Counted from the first letter of the stretch, positions 1 through 10,652 are shown. The stretch: 64,000 nucleotides of DNA from Mytilus edulis (GCF_963676685.1 NC_092356.1:19579750-19643749); one strand, 5' to 3'. Notes: generated from the letters alone by a model not told the origin. Made by a program: numbers and translations.

Positions 1-1
1 C

Positions 2-535
2 AAAAAAGCTATTTATGTTCTGTCATATTCACTCCTAAAATGTACAGCAGAAACTCTATATCACGATGCAAATGTATCTAAATTACATAGAGAACTATTT
101 CGTTTCAACACATTTAGGAAATTAAAAATAATTCTCTTACTAAGAATTATATATATATCTTTTGTAAATTTTGTTCCAAAATCTAAACTTATTCCGGACG
201 AAATTAAACTGGATGCTCATACATGTCATAATAGGGATTTTATTCTACCGACAGTAGTGTATCTCCATTTTCTTACATTCTTGTGTCATTATCGTCTGCA
301 CAATGTCAAAAATTATCAGGAATCACTAAGTGACCTTCGTCTAATAATAGAAGAGGATTATCTTATTTCGAGTAATGTAAACAAAGCTAAAGCCTACCAC
401 TGTCTTGGGGTAGCTTTTTTAATAATAGGAGATAGAGAATCAGCTAGAGAGGCATTTGTCAGATCAATAGATGTTTATCCTGATCAATTGAAGAATTGTT
501 CTTTTCAAAGACTGGCAATGATGGATTTAGTGTGA
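2..535 (+). CDS. C-terminal exon of a Mab-21/cGAS-like family protein (5' partial)
   Basis: The frame is open from base 2 to a TGA at 533-535, about 177 codons, and its start lies outside the window. The early part is basic and helical with hydrophobic runs (KLKIILLLRIIYISF). The last 90 residues look like a TPR-type helical hairpin: YQESLSDLRLIIEEDY, then KAYHCLGVAFLIIGD, then ESAREAFVRSIDVYPDQ. From family knowledge, this tail is typical of the large bivalve set of Mab-21-domain proteins (cGAS-like receptors), where it follows the nucleotidyltransferase and Mab-21 helical domains. The catalytic part is not in the window, so enzyme status cannot be judged. No stop or frameshift is visible, so it may be a live gene. 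A general TPR protein is the alternative. Confidence 0.6.
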   Translation, partial: KKAIYVLSYSLLKCTAETLYHDANVSKLHRELFRFNTFRKLKIILLLRIIYISFVNFVPKSKLIPDEIKLDAHTCHNRDFILPTVVYLHFLTFLCHYRLHNVKNYQESLSDLRLIIEEDYLISSNVNKAKAYHCLGVAFLIIGDRESAREAFVRSIDVYPDQLKNCSFQRLAMMDLV

Positions 536-2080
536 GACTTATTGTATTGTATCAGTCACCATTGCTATGAATTCATTGATGACATTTCAGAATAACTATG
601 CATAATAAAATTCATTTAATCAGTTGAAATATACAAGCTAATATGTTTTTAATACAACGTCATGTAATGAAAATAGTGAAGTTGTTTGTATTCTGTATAC
701 ATGTTATATAGGATTTACGGAGAACAACAGACTATTTAAAATATAGCCGTATTCAAAAGTAATATAACAAATATATCGAATTCCGAGCAAAATTCAAAAT
801 GGAAAGTCTCTAATTCAGTGGCAAAATCAAAAGCTCAAACACATTGAACGAATTGATAACAACTGTCATATTTCTGACTTGGTAAAGACATTTTCCTATG
901 GGTTTTATAGATAGCATAACTTCTTACTTACAGACCCATACAGTTTCACCATATTGACAATAACGTGTGAACAAATCAGACAGATCTAATAGATGAAAAT
1001 GACCAAAATATAAGGAAAAAATGTCAAATAAAAATGACGAAATGAGAAGGATTTTTTTTGTTTACTAGCTACTATATTTACTTAAGGTAGGTTTAAATTT
1101 TCGCGCCGTCTGTGCATAAAGTTGCGCAATAATATCGTAAGTCATGTACATTGTCGTAATTTTCCTTAACAATAAAATATGATCATTAAATAATCTTTTT
1201 TATTCACATACATTGCGAAAGAGTTGAAGAACTTTTAAATGCCATTTTAAAACTTAATAAAGTTTATTGTTACTATTGTCATTGTCGACATATTACTTCC
1301 GTTCTAAAAAAATAAATATGGAGCATGTTTTGACGTAGGAGAAGAATGAAGAGAGAAAAGCCCATATTAATCGAACACGTGAACTGCTTTTCATGAATAC
1401 TGTAATGCAGATCGAAATTATAGATAACGATCTTCATTTTGGTAGCTTCTGAAGCAGTTTCACCCTTGTCTTACACTAGAAAAGGTCCGACAAACTCAGA
1501 AACTGGCGAAAGATGGATGTAAACAAATCATAAAAGAGGGAAATTTAAACTGAAAAGTAAGTACTAATGAATTGAATATACATGATCAAAGAGCGATTCA
1601 CGACCACTAAAAAATAATATTTAATCGTAAAAATAGCGGAAATAATTTCAAAAAAATATCCGTGTGACTGTGTCGAATAACAAAACAATGACCCCCCCCC
1701 CCCCTTTCAGGCTGAAAAAAAAATTATGCATATAAGTTATAAGTTAACCATAGGCATAGCTCATGGTACTTCTATCATGTAATAGTCTATCATGGAATAG
1801 ATTTTAAAATTTGTGGACCTGAGAATTGTCATCTGCATAGGGTTCAGACCATTTGCTTTTCTGGGAGAAAAGGTCATGATTCATGAAAGTAGGCGGTTTA
1901 TATAATTACTATATATCTATCTATCTTCCCGTCAAGGAGTTATATGCAAACAGAATTTTCTTGTTGTAAACTTGGATTATTCGAACGCGAATGCAGTTGA
2001 TTTTGCCCGGATTCCAGTTGTTACATTCTTGGTTTAAATAAGCATGCACAATTAAAATTTAGAACATATCCCATCTATAT
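536..2080. other. non-coding stretch, no gene seen
   Basis: AT-rich DNA with no convincing exon. It contains a weak dispersed-repeat fragment at about 780-905 and a 14-base C homopolymer at about 1691-1704. The first few hundred bases are presumably the 3' UTR and flank of the preceding exon. Confidence 0.5.
780..905 (+). repeat. dispersed repeat C fragment
   Basis: Contains ggcaaaatcaaaagctcaaa, then aacgaattgataacaactgt, then catatttctgacttggta. The same motif series recurs at about 57350-57450 and weakly at 61620-61680, and on the opposite strand near 27085-27160 and 62640-62720. It is an interspersed family of unknown class. Confidence 0.6.
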
Positions 2081-2082
2081 AA

Positions 2083-2375
2083 AAAAAAGATGTGGTATGA
2101 TTGCCAATGAGACAACTTCAATGTATCTACAAGAGACCAAAATGACACAGACATTAACAGCTATAGGTCACCGAATGGCCTTCAACATTGAGCAAAGCCC
2201 ATACCGCATAGACAGCTATAAAAGGCCCCGATATGACAATGTAAAACAATTGAAACGAGAAAACTAACGGCCTTATTTAAATAAAAAATGAACGAAAGAC
2301 AAATATGTAGCACATAAACAGGCACATACATAAATAATGTGGCGGGGTTAAACATGTTAGCGGGATCTAGACTGT
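2083..2375 (+). repeat. mussel-type dispersed repeat A, long copy
   Basis: One of the best copies of the family here. The order is gatgtggtatgattgccaat, gagacaac, attaacagctataggtcacc, ggccttcaac, gagcaaagcccataccgcat, agctataaaaggccccg, aaaacaattgaaacgagaaa, ending gcggggttaaacatgttagc. Other copies in this window share the order and differ in length. No TIRs or coding capacity are visible. It is a short interspersed non-autonomous element of unassigned class. Confidence 0.85.
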
Positions 2376-3252
2376 AAAAGTCTGTATAAATTTTTTTTTA
2401 AAATGAATCATTTCACAAAACTACCTTTCTTACCGATGGTCTCGATGGAGGGTCCTTCATTTCATTCTTATCTAATTCTTTATACCATTTATCTCTATTT
2501 ATTTTTTTGTTTTTTTTCATTTTTCTGTAATTCTTATAATTCAACACCCGTTTTTTTTTTCATTGTTACATGTATGTCTATTTTCTTTATTTACAAATGT
2601 ATTGTGAACATTACATGCATTATTCTCTATTCTTTAAACTTTTCCTGACCCTCCTATAATATATTTGATCCTACAGAAACTTCATGTGAGAAAAACAAAA
2701 CTTTTACTACCTACACAGGAAAAGGGGTCTTGTTATAAAATGTTTCTAAATTTAAAAGCTTGTTAGGTCTCTACAGAGTAATTCGAAGTGCATTTCTTTA
2801 ACATGTTAAAGACATTAAATGCAAACTTTTAAAAATTACACCTGCACTAAGTGGGTGTCATATTCTCTTGATGGCTTCAGACATTTTTTAACCTTTTTCA
2901 GCTGGTCAATTCATGATCAAAAGTTACAGTATCATTTCAACTCTTAAAATACTTCTATTTAAGCATGTTAAGGCATATTTTTTAAAGGTGTATGAAAAAA
3001 AAATTGTAAGATGTGTAATGTTCACACAAGAGTCTATATTTTGTAAATAAAGATAAAATCAAAGGATAATAAATTAACTATGATCCTATATACATTGTAA
3101 AGTCAAAATTATAAAAATGAATGAGTATGTGCCTTTTAGCATGTTTAGGAGGTTTTTGAATGAAAAAGGGAAGGGGGGGGGGGGGCTTGTATGAACATGT
3201 GATTTTTTTCCAGTAATTTAAAACTCGTGAATGTTTTTGTTGAATAAATAAT

Positions 3253-3390
3253 CCCAGTGGTGGATCCAGAATTTTTCATAAGTGGGGGCTCACTGACTGC
3301 CTAAGGGGGAACCCGCTCAGGTCATGCTCCAGTGATTCCCTATATTATTAACCAAATTTTTCCCAGGGCCGCCTCTGAATCCTCCCATTT
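3253..3390. mobile_element. small MITE-like element with imperfect inverted ends
   Basis: The left end cagtggtggatccagaattt and the right end agggccgcctctgaatcctc are roughly inverted, and the interior is GC-richer than its surroundings (gggggctcactgactgccta). It resembles the ggcggatccag-type short repeats common in mollusc genomes. Boundaries are approximate. Confidence 0.4.
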
Positions 3391-3917
3391 GTACTTTAAA
3401 TAGAAAGGAAATTACAAATGGCACAGTATATTACATGTAATAATTAAAAAACACTTGAAATAATTCAGGGTCAATTTAGGCCCTAGCACATACATTGTAT
3501 TTACATTTAAAAATGCATACTACAGCTGTAGTTATTAACATTTGCTTTTTTGGGGCTGATTTCTATTGCATGTAATTTTAGTCTCAAAAGGCATACATGT
3601 ATATTTGAACCACTTACTATCCTACAGTAGAAAAGAAAAATAACATGTGAAATATCAGTTACAAAAGATATTGTAAAATGGGAATATACTGAAATCTTCA
3701 ATTTTATGACAGACTTTCATGTACATACAAACATCGTCACATTTTTCTTGCTTCATAAAGGTTGTAAGACAAGAATCCTGACTATCATGACTATTCATAC
3801 AACTCATTCTGCAAATTTATCTGTGATAATCTAATTTTCGCTAGATTCAGAGTTCACAAATGAATAATACAAATTGATAAAACCCATATGTTGTACCAAT
3901 TTACACCACTGTCCCAG

Positions 3918-4238
3918 GTTAAGGGGAAGGGTTGTCACCTTCAAACATTAACCCCATCACATTATGTATTTGCCTATCCCAATTACATGAACCTGTAATT
4001 CAGACAGTGGTTGTCTTTTGTTGTTGTGTCACATTTTATTTGTGGGCATCATTTTGTACATTAAAATGCCTTCAGTTTTCTCATTTGAATTGTTTTTCAT
4101 TAGTCATTGAAGGGCCTTTTACAGCTAACTATGCGATAACGGCTTTTGACCTGTAGCTATTAACTATTGTGTCATTTGGTCTATTACAGAGAGTCGCCTC
4201 ATTAACAATCAATTATCATACCACATCTTCCTTTTATA
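3918..4238 (-). repeat. dispersed repeat A, inverted copy
   Basis: Reads as the reverse complement of the 2083-2375 copy. It starts cattaaccccatcacattat, runs through ttctcatttgaattgttttt and ccttttacagctaactatgc, and ends at 4212-4233 with atcataccacatcttcc. The open frames across it are shadows of the repeat. Confidence 0.8.
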
Positions 4239-4259
4239 TTGAAACACAAATATTGACAC

Positions 4260-4620
4260 ATAAAAACCTGTCAGATAGAAAGTCAGAATGAGACTTATGG
4301 ATAAAAACTTAGCAGACTGTCAGCTCACACTTTTCATATGTTGTCACAATCATGGTTTAAGCACAATATTAACCAGATGCTCCACAGGGCGCAGCTTTAT
4401 ACAACCGCAGAGTTCAAACCCTGAACGGTTTGGGCTAGTATGGACACATCATTCAAGCTGGATACAGCTCTTAATTTGGATTGTGATTAAATAGTTGACA
4501 CAGCATATGTTTCTGACACAGAATGAATGTGGTCTAATGAGCTTAAAATATTTTTCTTGGCTTAAAATTGAGCAATTCACTTTGGCTGTTGAATATTAAT
4601 CCTCTCAAAAAAAACTTATT
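4260..4620 (+). repeat. dispersed repeat of unknown class
   Basis: A more GC-rich block (ccacagggcgcagctttata, gttcaaaccctgaacggttt, ggatacagctcttaatttgg, gacacagaatgaatgtggtc) abuts the inverted repeat-A copy. It looks like an interspersed mussel repeat rather than a gene: its longest frame is 68 codons with no recognisable domain. Family assignment is from memory of similar mussel sequences and is uncertain. Confidence 0.4.
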
Positions 4621-4867
4621 TGAAGAAATTCAGATTTAATTTCTGAAACATGAAATAAGAAAAATTGACCCCCCCCCCAAAAAAAAAAAAATTCACCTCC
4701 CCCTATCCCCTATTCCAACAATGATCTCAATTCAAATTTCTAATGCAACAATTACTACTCATTTAAATCCATCTTAGAATATTAAAATATAAAATGTCAT
4801 ACAGTCATGATTAAAATTGTTATTAATTAATAGTAACTTCTAAAAACATAAATGGGGAATGTGTCCA

Positions 4868-5800
4868 AAGGGACACAGATGATGCCCCCGCTGTCATTTA
4901 TTTTGCTCTGAAAATTCAATCAAAGAGATTTTATGTCTGTTTTCCCTATATTTAGCCTATTTGCACTAATTTTCAGAGGTTAAAAAATCTCTTGGATGGC
5001 CGGTGACCCCAAATTTTATTTCAATTTTATAAAATAGAGACATTAAGCTTTATAGTATGAAATAATGAGCAACTTCTGTCATTTATTTTGCTCTAAAAAT
5101 TCAATCAAAGAGATTTTATGTCTGTTTTCCCTTTATTTAGCCTATTTGCACTCATTATCACAGGTCAAAAAATCTCTTGGATGGCCGGTGACCCCCAAAT
5201 TTTATTTCAATTTTATAAAATAGAGACATTTAGCTTTACAGTATGAAATAATGAGCAACTTCTGTCATTTATTTTGCTCTGAAAATTCAATCAAAGAGAT
5301 TTTATGTCTGTTTTCCCTATATTTAGCCTATTTGCACTCATTATCACAGGTCAAAAAATCTCTTGGATGGCCGGTGACCATCAAATTTTATTTCAATTTT
5401 ATAAAATAGAGACATTTAGCTTTACAGTATGAAATAATGAGCAACTTCTGTCATTTATTTTGCTCTGAAAATTCAATCAAAGAGATTTTATGTATGTTTT
5501 CCCTATATTTAGCCTATTTGCACTCATTTTCAGAGGTCAAAAAATCTCTTGGATGGCCGGTGACCTCCAAATTTTATTTCAATTTTATAAAATAGAGACA
5601 TCAAGCTTTACCGTATGAAAGAATGAGCAACTTCTGTCATTTGTTTTGCTTTGAAAATTCAATCAAAGTGTTTTTTGTCCATTTTCCCTATATTTCTATA
5701 TAACCTATTTGCACTCATTTTCAGAGGTCAAGATATCTCTTAGATGGCCGGTGACCCCCAATTTTTTTTGCATTTTTTCATTTACAATACTTCAAAGTTA
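4868..5800 (+). repeat. tandem satellite, five ~186-bp units
   Basis: The landmark tggatggccggtgacc recurs at 4993, 5178, 5364, 5550 and (as tagatggccggtgacc) 5741, so spacings are 185, 186, 186 and 191 bp. Each unit reads ctgtcatttattttgctctg, ttcaatcaaagagatttt, cctatttgcactcatt, aggtcaaaaaatctcttgga, then attttatttcaattttataa. Units 2-4 are nearly identical. The first and last are more diverged, as expected for the edges of an array homogenised by unequal exchange. Confidence 0.9.
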
Positions 5801-7220
5801 AATTTCACAAATTATAAGAAAATTCTGTCATTTGTTTTCTATACCCCTGAACTACCTTAAACTACAGTTAGCATTTATATATACAGTATTTACTAATTAA
5901 TGATAGAGTTTGTTTATGAAAATGTGTGTCTTATTGATTTGAACTGCCGATATTTAATGTTGTTTCAGTCTTGTTCCAGTCCAAATTATAAAAAAATATC
6001 AGTATTATGTGTATATTGTGTAATGTAATTTTACAATTGTTCCGAATGAGAAAAGAGTTTGCTAACAATATGTATTTCTATTCTAATGTTCTAAAATGAT
6101 GAGATTTTGTATTGCTAATTAAGGTCAATAAGAGTGCAAACAAATACATTAAGATTAAAAGGTTATCCTACGAAAGTTAAAAAAAATGAAGACTGTGCTT
6201 TGTAGATTCATGCGTCAGCGACATTTACATCAACAACTCCATGAGTGCCACATGAGTAGCCAGAGATGTTAAAACTGCCAGGCATAACCCTCACTTTGAG
6301 CTGGTGTTTTTGTTGCTTGGTCTTAAGTTTATTATGTCTTGTTCTGATTATTGTTGTTAGTCTTTGGTCGTTTTCGTTTTTTACCATGAAATTATTTTTC
6401 AAAAGATGAGATTTATTATCTCTTTGGTATTTTTGCACCTCTCTTCGTGCAATAGTATTTGTAGTATTCGATAATTACGGAAATTCAGAACAGGTGTATT
6501 TTGCTGAACATTTGTCACGTGTTGCACTTGGTTTTCATATTCAGGGAGATAACTGTCTTTAAGAAAAATCCCTGTTATATTATTATACAGGAATTATGTT
6601 TAAGCGGGGGAAAAAACGTAACCATTGTAATTTCCTTACCTTACTTACGCATTAGACGTATTTGTAAGGTATACAAAGCCGCACGGGTGCGTGACTGAAT
6701 TAACGTACCTAAGCCTTATTTAAGCCTGAAATGTTAGCATCCGTCTTGTCATTGGAGAAAGCCATGCTGATTTAAAGGTTAACAGTTTTCTCTACTTTCC
6801 AACACTTTCTGTGTGTACCCAACCTGATTTTCTTACTACAACCGGGAAATTCAGGTGAAAATGAATGTTTTTAATTCAAGAAAAATGTCAGGTGTGAAAT
6901 AATGGCCAGTGATTATAGAAGATTCCAAATACAACGTTAGGTAGTGCGCCTGGCAGTGGTGGAGCGTATAGATTAGGTAACATATACTATAAGTATTGGT
7001 ATCTGATTCGACCCGTTACTTGCTAATTATTAGTAATGTCAATGTTGTGGAAAACGAAAGTAACTGAAATGGTGTAATTTTACTAAACACCATTGTCTTA
7101 TATAAGGTATCTATAAAGTTCAATTCTTTGATTCGTCGTGTTTTCGTCATGTCGGCTACGAGTTGGACCTGGCTATTTTAGTAGTATAGATATATATTAC
7201 ATCGAAAGTTCCTTTGTAAT
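5801..7220. other. no gene seen
   Basis: AT-rich with only short open frames of 60-80 codons and no domain. The 6500-6700 section is slightly GC-richer, but nothing in it was recognised. Confidence 0.4.
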
Positions 7221-7224
7221 TGTA

Positions 7225-7463
7225 ATTTTTCATTTTTATAATTTTGCTGTTTGCAAAAATATGAATTATTCTAAATACTAAGGATGTTCTTATCCCAGCC
7301 ATATAACCGTATCCGTATTTGGCATAACTTTTTGATTTTGAGTCATGAATGCTCTTCATCTTTGTTTGGCTTTCTTTACTATTTTGAGTGTCACTGATTA
7401 GTCTTGTGTAAACGAAAAACTGGCGTTCTAAAGTATAAGCCTGGTACCTTTAATAACTATTAG
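7225..7463 (+). mobile_element. diverged hammerhead-retroposon copy
   Basis: In the opposite orientation this matches the element at 9077-9467. Shared landmarks are ctaaggatgttcttatccca, ccgtatttggcataactttt, gctcttcatctttgtttggc, gtgtcactgattagtc, then cctggtacctttaataacta. The ribozyme region at 7386-7432 has decayed (see that entry). It is a 3' portion of the element; the front domain is absent. Confidence 0.7.
7386..7432 (+). ncRNA. decayed hammerhead ribozyme
   Basis: Aligned with the intact copies, the core CTGATGA reads CTGATTA. The GAAA is kept (gtaaacgaaaaactggcg), but the GCGCGTC stretch holding stem III and the cleavage triplet is missing. Self-cleavage is not expected. Confidence 0.6.
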
Positions 7464-7469
7464 CTTGTC

Positions 7470-7850
7470 TTAATGTTCTATTGTATTGCTTATTTGTGTG
7501 TTTCTCTGTCCTGTATGTTCTTCCATTTATTTGTATCGTAGTCTTATCATGTCATTTTAGTGTTATATTTGACATTGCCATAAAAGTGGGAGTTTTGGCT
7601 CGCAAAAAAACAGGTTCAATCCACATTGTTTTCTTAAAATGCCCTGTATCAAGTCAGGAAAATTACTATTGTTATCTTATAGTTCGTTTCTGTGTGTGGT
7701 GCATAGTAGTGTTTCTGTTGTGTCGTTGGTCTCCTCATATATTTGATGTGTTTCCCTCAGTTTTAGTTTGAAACGTGGTTTTGTTTTTTCTCTCAATCGA
7801 TTTATGAATTTCGAACAGCGGTTTACTACTGTTGCTTTTATTTAGATGTC
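7470..7850 (+). repeat. dispersed repeat B (3' tail type)
   Basis: Landmarks are cattgccataaaagtgggag, cttaaaatgccctgtatcaa, ttcgtttctgtgtgtggtgc, gtttccctcagttttagttt, and gatttatgaatttcgaacag. The last two recur inverted at about 29375-29545, inside the reverse-transcriptase relic. The 96-codon frame here is a shadow of the repeat. Confidence 0.6.
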
Positions 7851-8449
7851 ACGAAGAGTCTACATCTTGTGTAGACATGGAACATAGGTTGGCGAATCTT
7901 GTTGAGTATCAATTATGTCTAATAACATCATGTGCATATTTCCTACAAATACAAAAAAATAGTGCAGTTGAGGAATTATCCCTTTTTACTATTCTAAAGG
8001 ACTTCTGACAAATAAGACCTAAAAATAATCTGTTGTAACTTACATCGTCCTTTTTTATTGTCTGGAAACTTTAACATGACTCGGATGAAACAACCATATA
8101 TCGCTGTACTGTATCAAGCATCAAGACCAACATAGGCTGTAAATGAAGGTGTACAACTTTACGATAGGAACAAAATAAAAAAATATTTCAAATGAAACAA
8201 AAACGGCCTGATTCGGTACCAAACGTTCAACGAAAAAGTAAATGACAGGGATTACAACAGCCTCTGAATTAAAAACAACCTTGCGGGCGCTCAATCCTCT
8301 TCTTAACCTGTGACTGGCGTGTAACATCACTCTTGAGAACTACTTAGTAAGTTGAAAAAGCTAAACTCATCATATCGATACAAATCCCCCAAAACACGCG
8401 AAACAAAATAAAAGATTTAAGACAAAAGTTATCAATTATTTAATTTAGA

Positions 8450-8800
8450 AAAGAAGATGCGGTATGATTGCCAATGAGATGGGTCAACTTTCGACAAGAC
8501 ACCAAATGACATACAAATTAACAGCTATAGGTAAACTTCAACCATAAGCAAAGCTCAAACTGTATTGTCAGCTATAAAAAGTTCCGAAATCACAAATGTA
8601 TCATAATTCAAACGAGACAACAAACAGCCTAATTATTTTTTTTAAAATGATCGAAAAACAAATGGCACGCACTGAAATAACAGGCTCCTGACTTGGAACA
8701 GTACACACATATCGAATGTGGCAGTTAAACATGTTAAAAGATCCCAATGTTCTTCCTAACGTTTGACAGTGGTGCAACAGTACAATATAAGAACGAACTA
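8450..8800 (+). repeat. dispersed repeat A, long copy
   Basis: Begins agaagatgcggtatgattgc and includes attaacagctataggtaaac, agctataaaaagttccg, caaacgagacaacaaac, aaacatgttaaaagatccca and gacagtggtgcaacagtaca. It keeps the distal part that is missing from most other copies. Confidence 0.8.
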
Positions 8801-8814
8801 TAAAAAATCTTCTT

Positions 8815-8955
8815 GATAATACCCCTTTTATTGTCCGTCTTCTTAAATTTTCATACAGTAGACGTTAAACAATATAAGGGTTGAGATCACAAGATGAAAC
8901 ACAATATACAAATATCAACAACTGCATGTCACTGAGGAGATAAGAAGAAGGTAAA
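8815..8955 (+). repeat. segmental repeat, copy 1 anchor
   Basis: The block from attgtccgtcttcttaaatt through cagtagacgttaaacaat to catgtcactgaggagat matches 11519-11660, 14170-14310 and the interrupted copy at 30297-32260. The spacing of the gtagacgt landmark between copies 1, 2 and 3 is about 2.70 and 2.66 kb. Further matches at 9800-9900 and 13140-13220 (cgcctaaagactctccg, cgcctaaaccttttccg) show that the duplicated unit is long. Confidence 0.55.
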
Positions 8956-9060
8956 CAAAATCAAAAGATTTATTGTTTATATTAAATTAATACTTTTTCT
9001 TTTCAATTAATCATATTCTTTAAATAAACGTGGTGTAGGGTCGTAGACAGAGACGATTTA

Positions 9061-9076
9061 CAAATGTTAATGATAG
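9061..9076. repeat. target-site duplication, left
   Basis: caaatgttaatgatag, a perfect 16-base match to 9468-9483. The two copies bracket the hammerhead element, as expected after target-primed reverse transcription by LINE-type machinery. Confidence 0.85.
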
Positions 9077-9102
9077 TTATCAAAAGTATCAGGATTATAA
9101 TT

Positions 9103-9152
9103 GTATACGCCAGACGCGCGTTTCGTCTACATAAGACTCATCAGTGACGCTC
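9103..9152 (-). ncRNA. type-I hammerhead ribozyme, intact core
   Basis: On the minus strand the order is stem I GCGTCA, core CTGATGA (9138-9144), stem-loop II GTCTTATGTAGAC (4 bp, 5-nt loop), GAAA (9121-9124), very short stem III ACGCGCGT (2-3 bp), then cleavage triplet GTC with the cut between 9113 and 9112. Stem I is closed by TGGCGT, giving six pairs with two wobbles. All core residues are present. From family knowledge, the short stem III suggests it works best as a dimer in tandem transcripts. Confidence 0.88.
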
Positions 9153-9362
9153 AGATCAAAATAGTTAAACAGCCAAATACATACAAAGTTGAAGAGCATT
9201 CAGGATCAAAAATTCCTAAAAGTTGTGCCAAATATGGCTAAGGTAATCTACTCCTGGGGTAAGAAAATCCTTAGTTTTTCGAAAAATTCAAAGTTTTGTA
9301 AACAGAAAATTTATAAAATGACCATATAATTGATATTCATGTCAACACCGAAGTGCTGACTA

Positions 9363-9420
9363 CTGGGCTGGTGATACCCTCGGGGACGAAACGTCCACCA
9401 GCAGTGGCATCGACCCAGTG
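9363..9420. ncRNA. nested stem-loop domain of the retroposon
   Basis: CTGGG pairs with CCCAG, GCTGGTG with CACCAGC, and inside them lie hairpins CCCTCGGGG and GACGAAACGTC. A relative with the same outer stems but a different inner hairpin is at 42551-42613. Its role is unknown; a structured RNA domain is inferred from the changed hairpin with the outer stem kept. Confidence 0.55.
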
Positions 9421-9467
9421 GTGTAAATAGTTATCAAAAGTATCAGGATTATAATTTTATACGCAGG

Positions 9468-9483
9468 CAAATGTTAATGATAG
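9468..9483. repeat. target-site duplication, right
   Basis: caaatgttaatgatag, identical to 9061-9076. It defines the right edge of the hammerhead retroposon. Confidence 0.85.
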
Positions 9484-9534
9484 CTATGTCATATTAGGCA
9501 GTTGTAAGTTATAAAAGATTAACATGTATGTGTC

Positions 9535-9595
9535 ATTTGATTTTCGATTGAAAGTTGTCTCATTGGTAATCATATCAAATCTCCTCATTTTTACA
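9535..9595 (-). repeat. repeat A fragment
   Basis: Contains gttgtctcattggtaatcat then atcaaatctcctca, the inverted front end of repeat A. Confidence 0.6.
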
Positions 9596-10075
9596 TCCCA
9601 ATCCTCCCGCATTCCTCAAATTGATAATTTTGACTCTTTTCAGAAATGTCTGATTTGATATTTCACTAATTGTTTTATCTGTCATCATATGTGAAATTAC
9701 TGTTTGTCACAAATTTAAAATTATAGTATTCGATATCAGAGCATACGAAATTATATTTTTCATGCGAGGTTGTAATTCAATTTAAGATATCTATATATAG
9801 TGCAATCAACAATCAAAGATGATTCAAACATATTCCGCCTAAAGACTCTCCGTATTTTTTGTGTAAACCCTGCAGCCTCTAAATGATTTGCAAGAAAACT
9901 AGTATACGTAGAACATATCGATTAATCTATTTAGCTTTGTTAAAGTGGAAGTATACGAATTTGTATTGCCAAATCGTTAATCAATAATTCAAAACGACTA
10001 AAACCTGGAAAGATATGAGAAATTTCTTATCGTAAACTATTGATTATAACCTCGTATCTTTTAGATAGATATTCA

Positions 10076-10150
10076 AAGATGTGGTATACGTGCTAATGAG
10101 ACAACTCTCCATTCAAGTCAGAGTTTGTATTAGTAAACCATTATATGTCA
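10076..10150 (+). repeat. repeat A fragment
   Basis: Contains agatgtggtatacgtgctaa then tgagacaactctcca, a truncated front end of repeat A. Confidence 0.6.
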
Positions 10151-10652
10151 AAGTACGGTCTAGAGTATTAAAATGATGAGTGTGTGTTTTTCAATCGTAT
10201 ATGCGACACATCTCTTAAAGAAGAAAATGTCATAATTGTTATAAAATATATCGATCTGTATCTGTTTAATTTTGGAAGCGGTTTATAAAAGATGGAATAT
10301 GGAAACAAAAAAAAAAAACCACAGCTGGGAAATTGTGCTCAGACTATGAAACATTGAAATGAATGAAATGTTTTATTAATGTTTGCACTTAAATAAGGCA
10401 GAATAATGACCGTACATCGGTCATTATTTAAGCCTTTAAGCACATATCATTGAAACATTGTTTTGTCCAGGAAGATTATTCAAAGACAATACCGATCGTT
10501 TAAAAAGAACATAATTTCATATAAGTATAAAGGGTACTTTCTAAAAAATTCTAATACGACACGTCATATATAAGAATCAGACGTTAGAACATATGTCAAA
10601 CAAATTACTTTGTAGCAAATTAGCAGCATACGTGAGGGTAGGTAAACATATG

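Larger units (their letters stand above)
9077..9467 (-). mobile_element. hammerhead-ribozyme retroposon (retrozyme-like), complete with 16-bp TSDs
   Basis: A 391-bp insertion. A unit of about 354 bp is followed by a partial second unit: gttatcaaaagtatcaggat occurs at 9075 and again at 9429. The minus strand carries a full type-I hammerhead at 9103-9152. Read on that strand, the 5' end of the element (near 9467) coincides with the expected hammerhead cleavage position of a preceding unit. The copied RNA was therefore probably a self-cleaved tandem transcript. Interior landmarks are aagttgaagagcattcagg, gtcaacaccgaagtgctgac (hairpin) and the nested stem at 9363-9420. There is no coding capacity, so reverse transcription must have been supplied in trans. 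Comparable ribozyme-bearing retroposons are known from bivalves. Confidence 0.82.

Noticed and set aside
1691..1704. Long C homopolymer and similar G/C runs at about 3175-3185 and 4670-4680
   Set aside because: Simple homopolymers prone to assembly error; nothing around them suggests a functional G-quadruplex or other structure beyond the run itself.
7481..7771. 96-codon hydrophobic, Cys-rich frame resembling a small membrane protein
   Set aside because: It lies wholly inside dispersed repeat B, which recurs inverted at 29375-29545, so the composition reflects T-rich repeat DNA.
9363..9420. Plus-strand CTGGTGA ... GAAA ... GTC resembling another hammerhead core
   Set aside because: The core has G in place of the required A (CTGATGA), stem III has no room for a loop, and the relative at 42551 lacks GAAA. 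It may be a vestige, but is not supported as a ribozyme.
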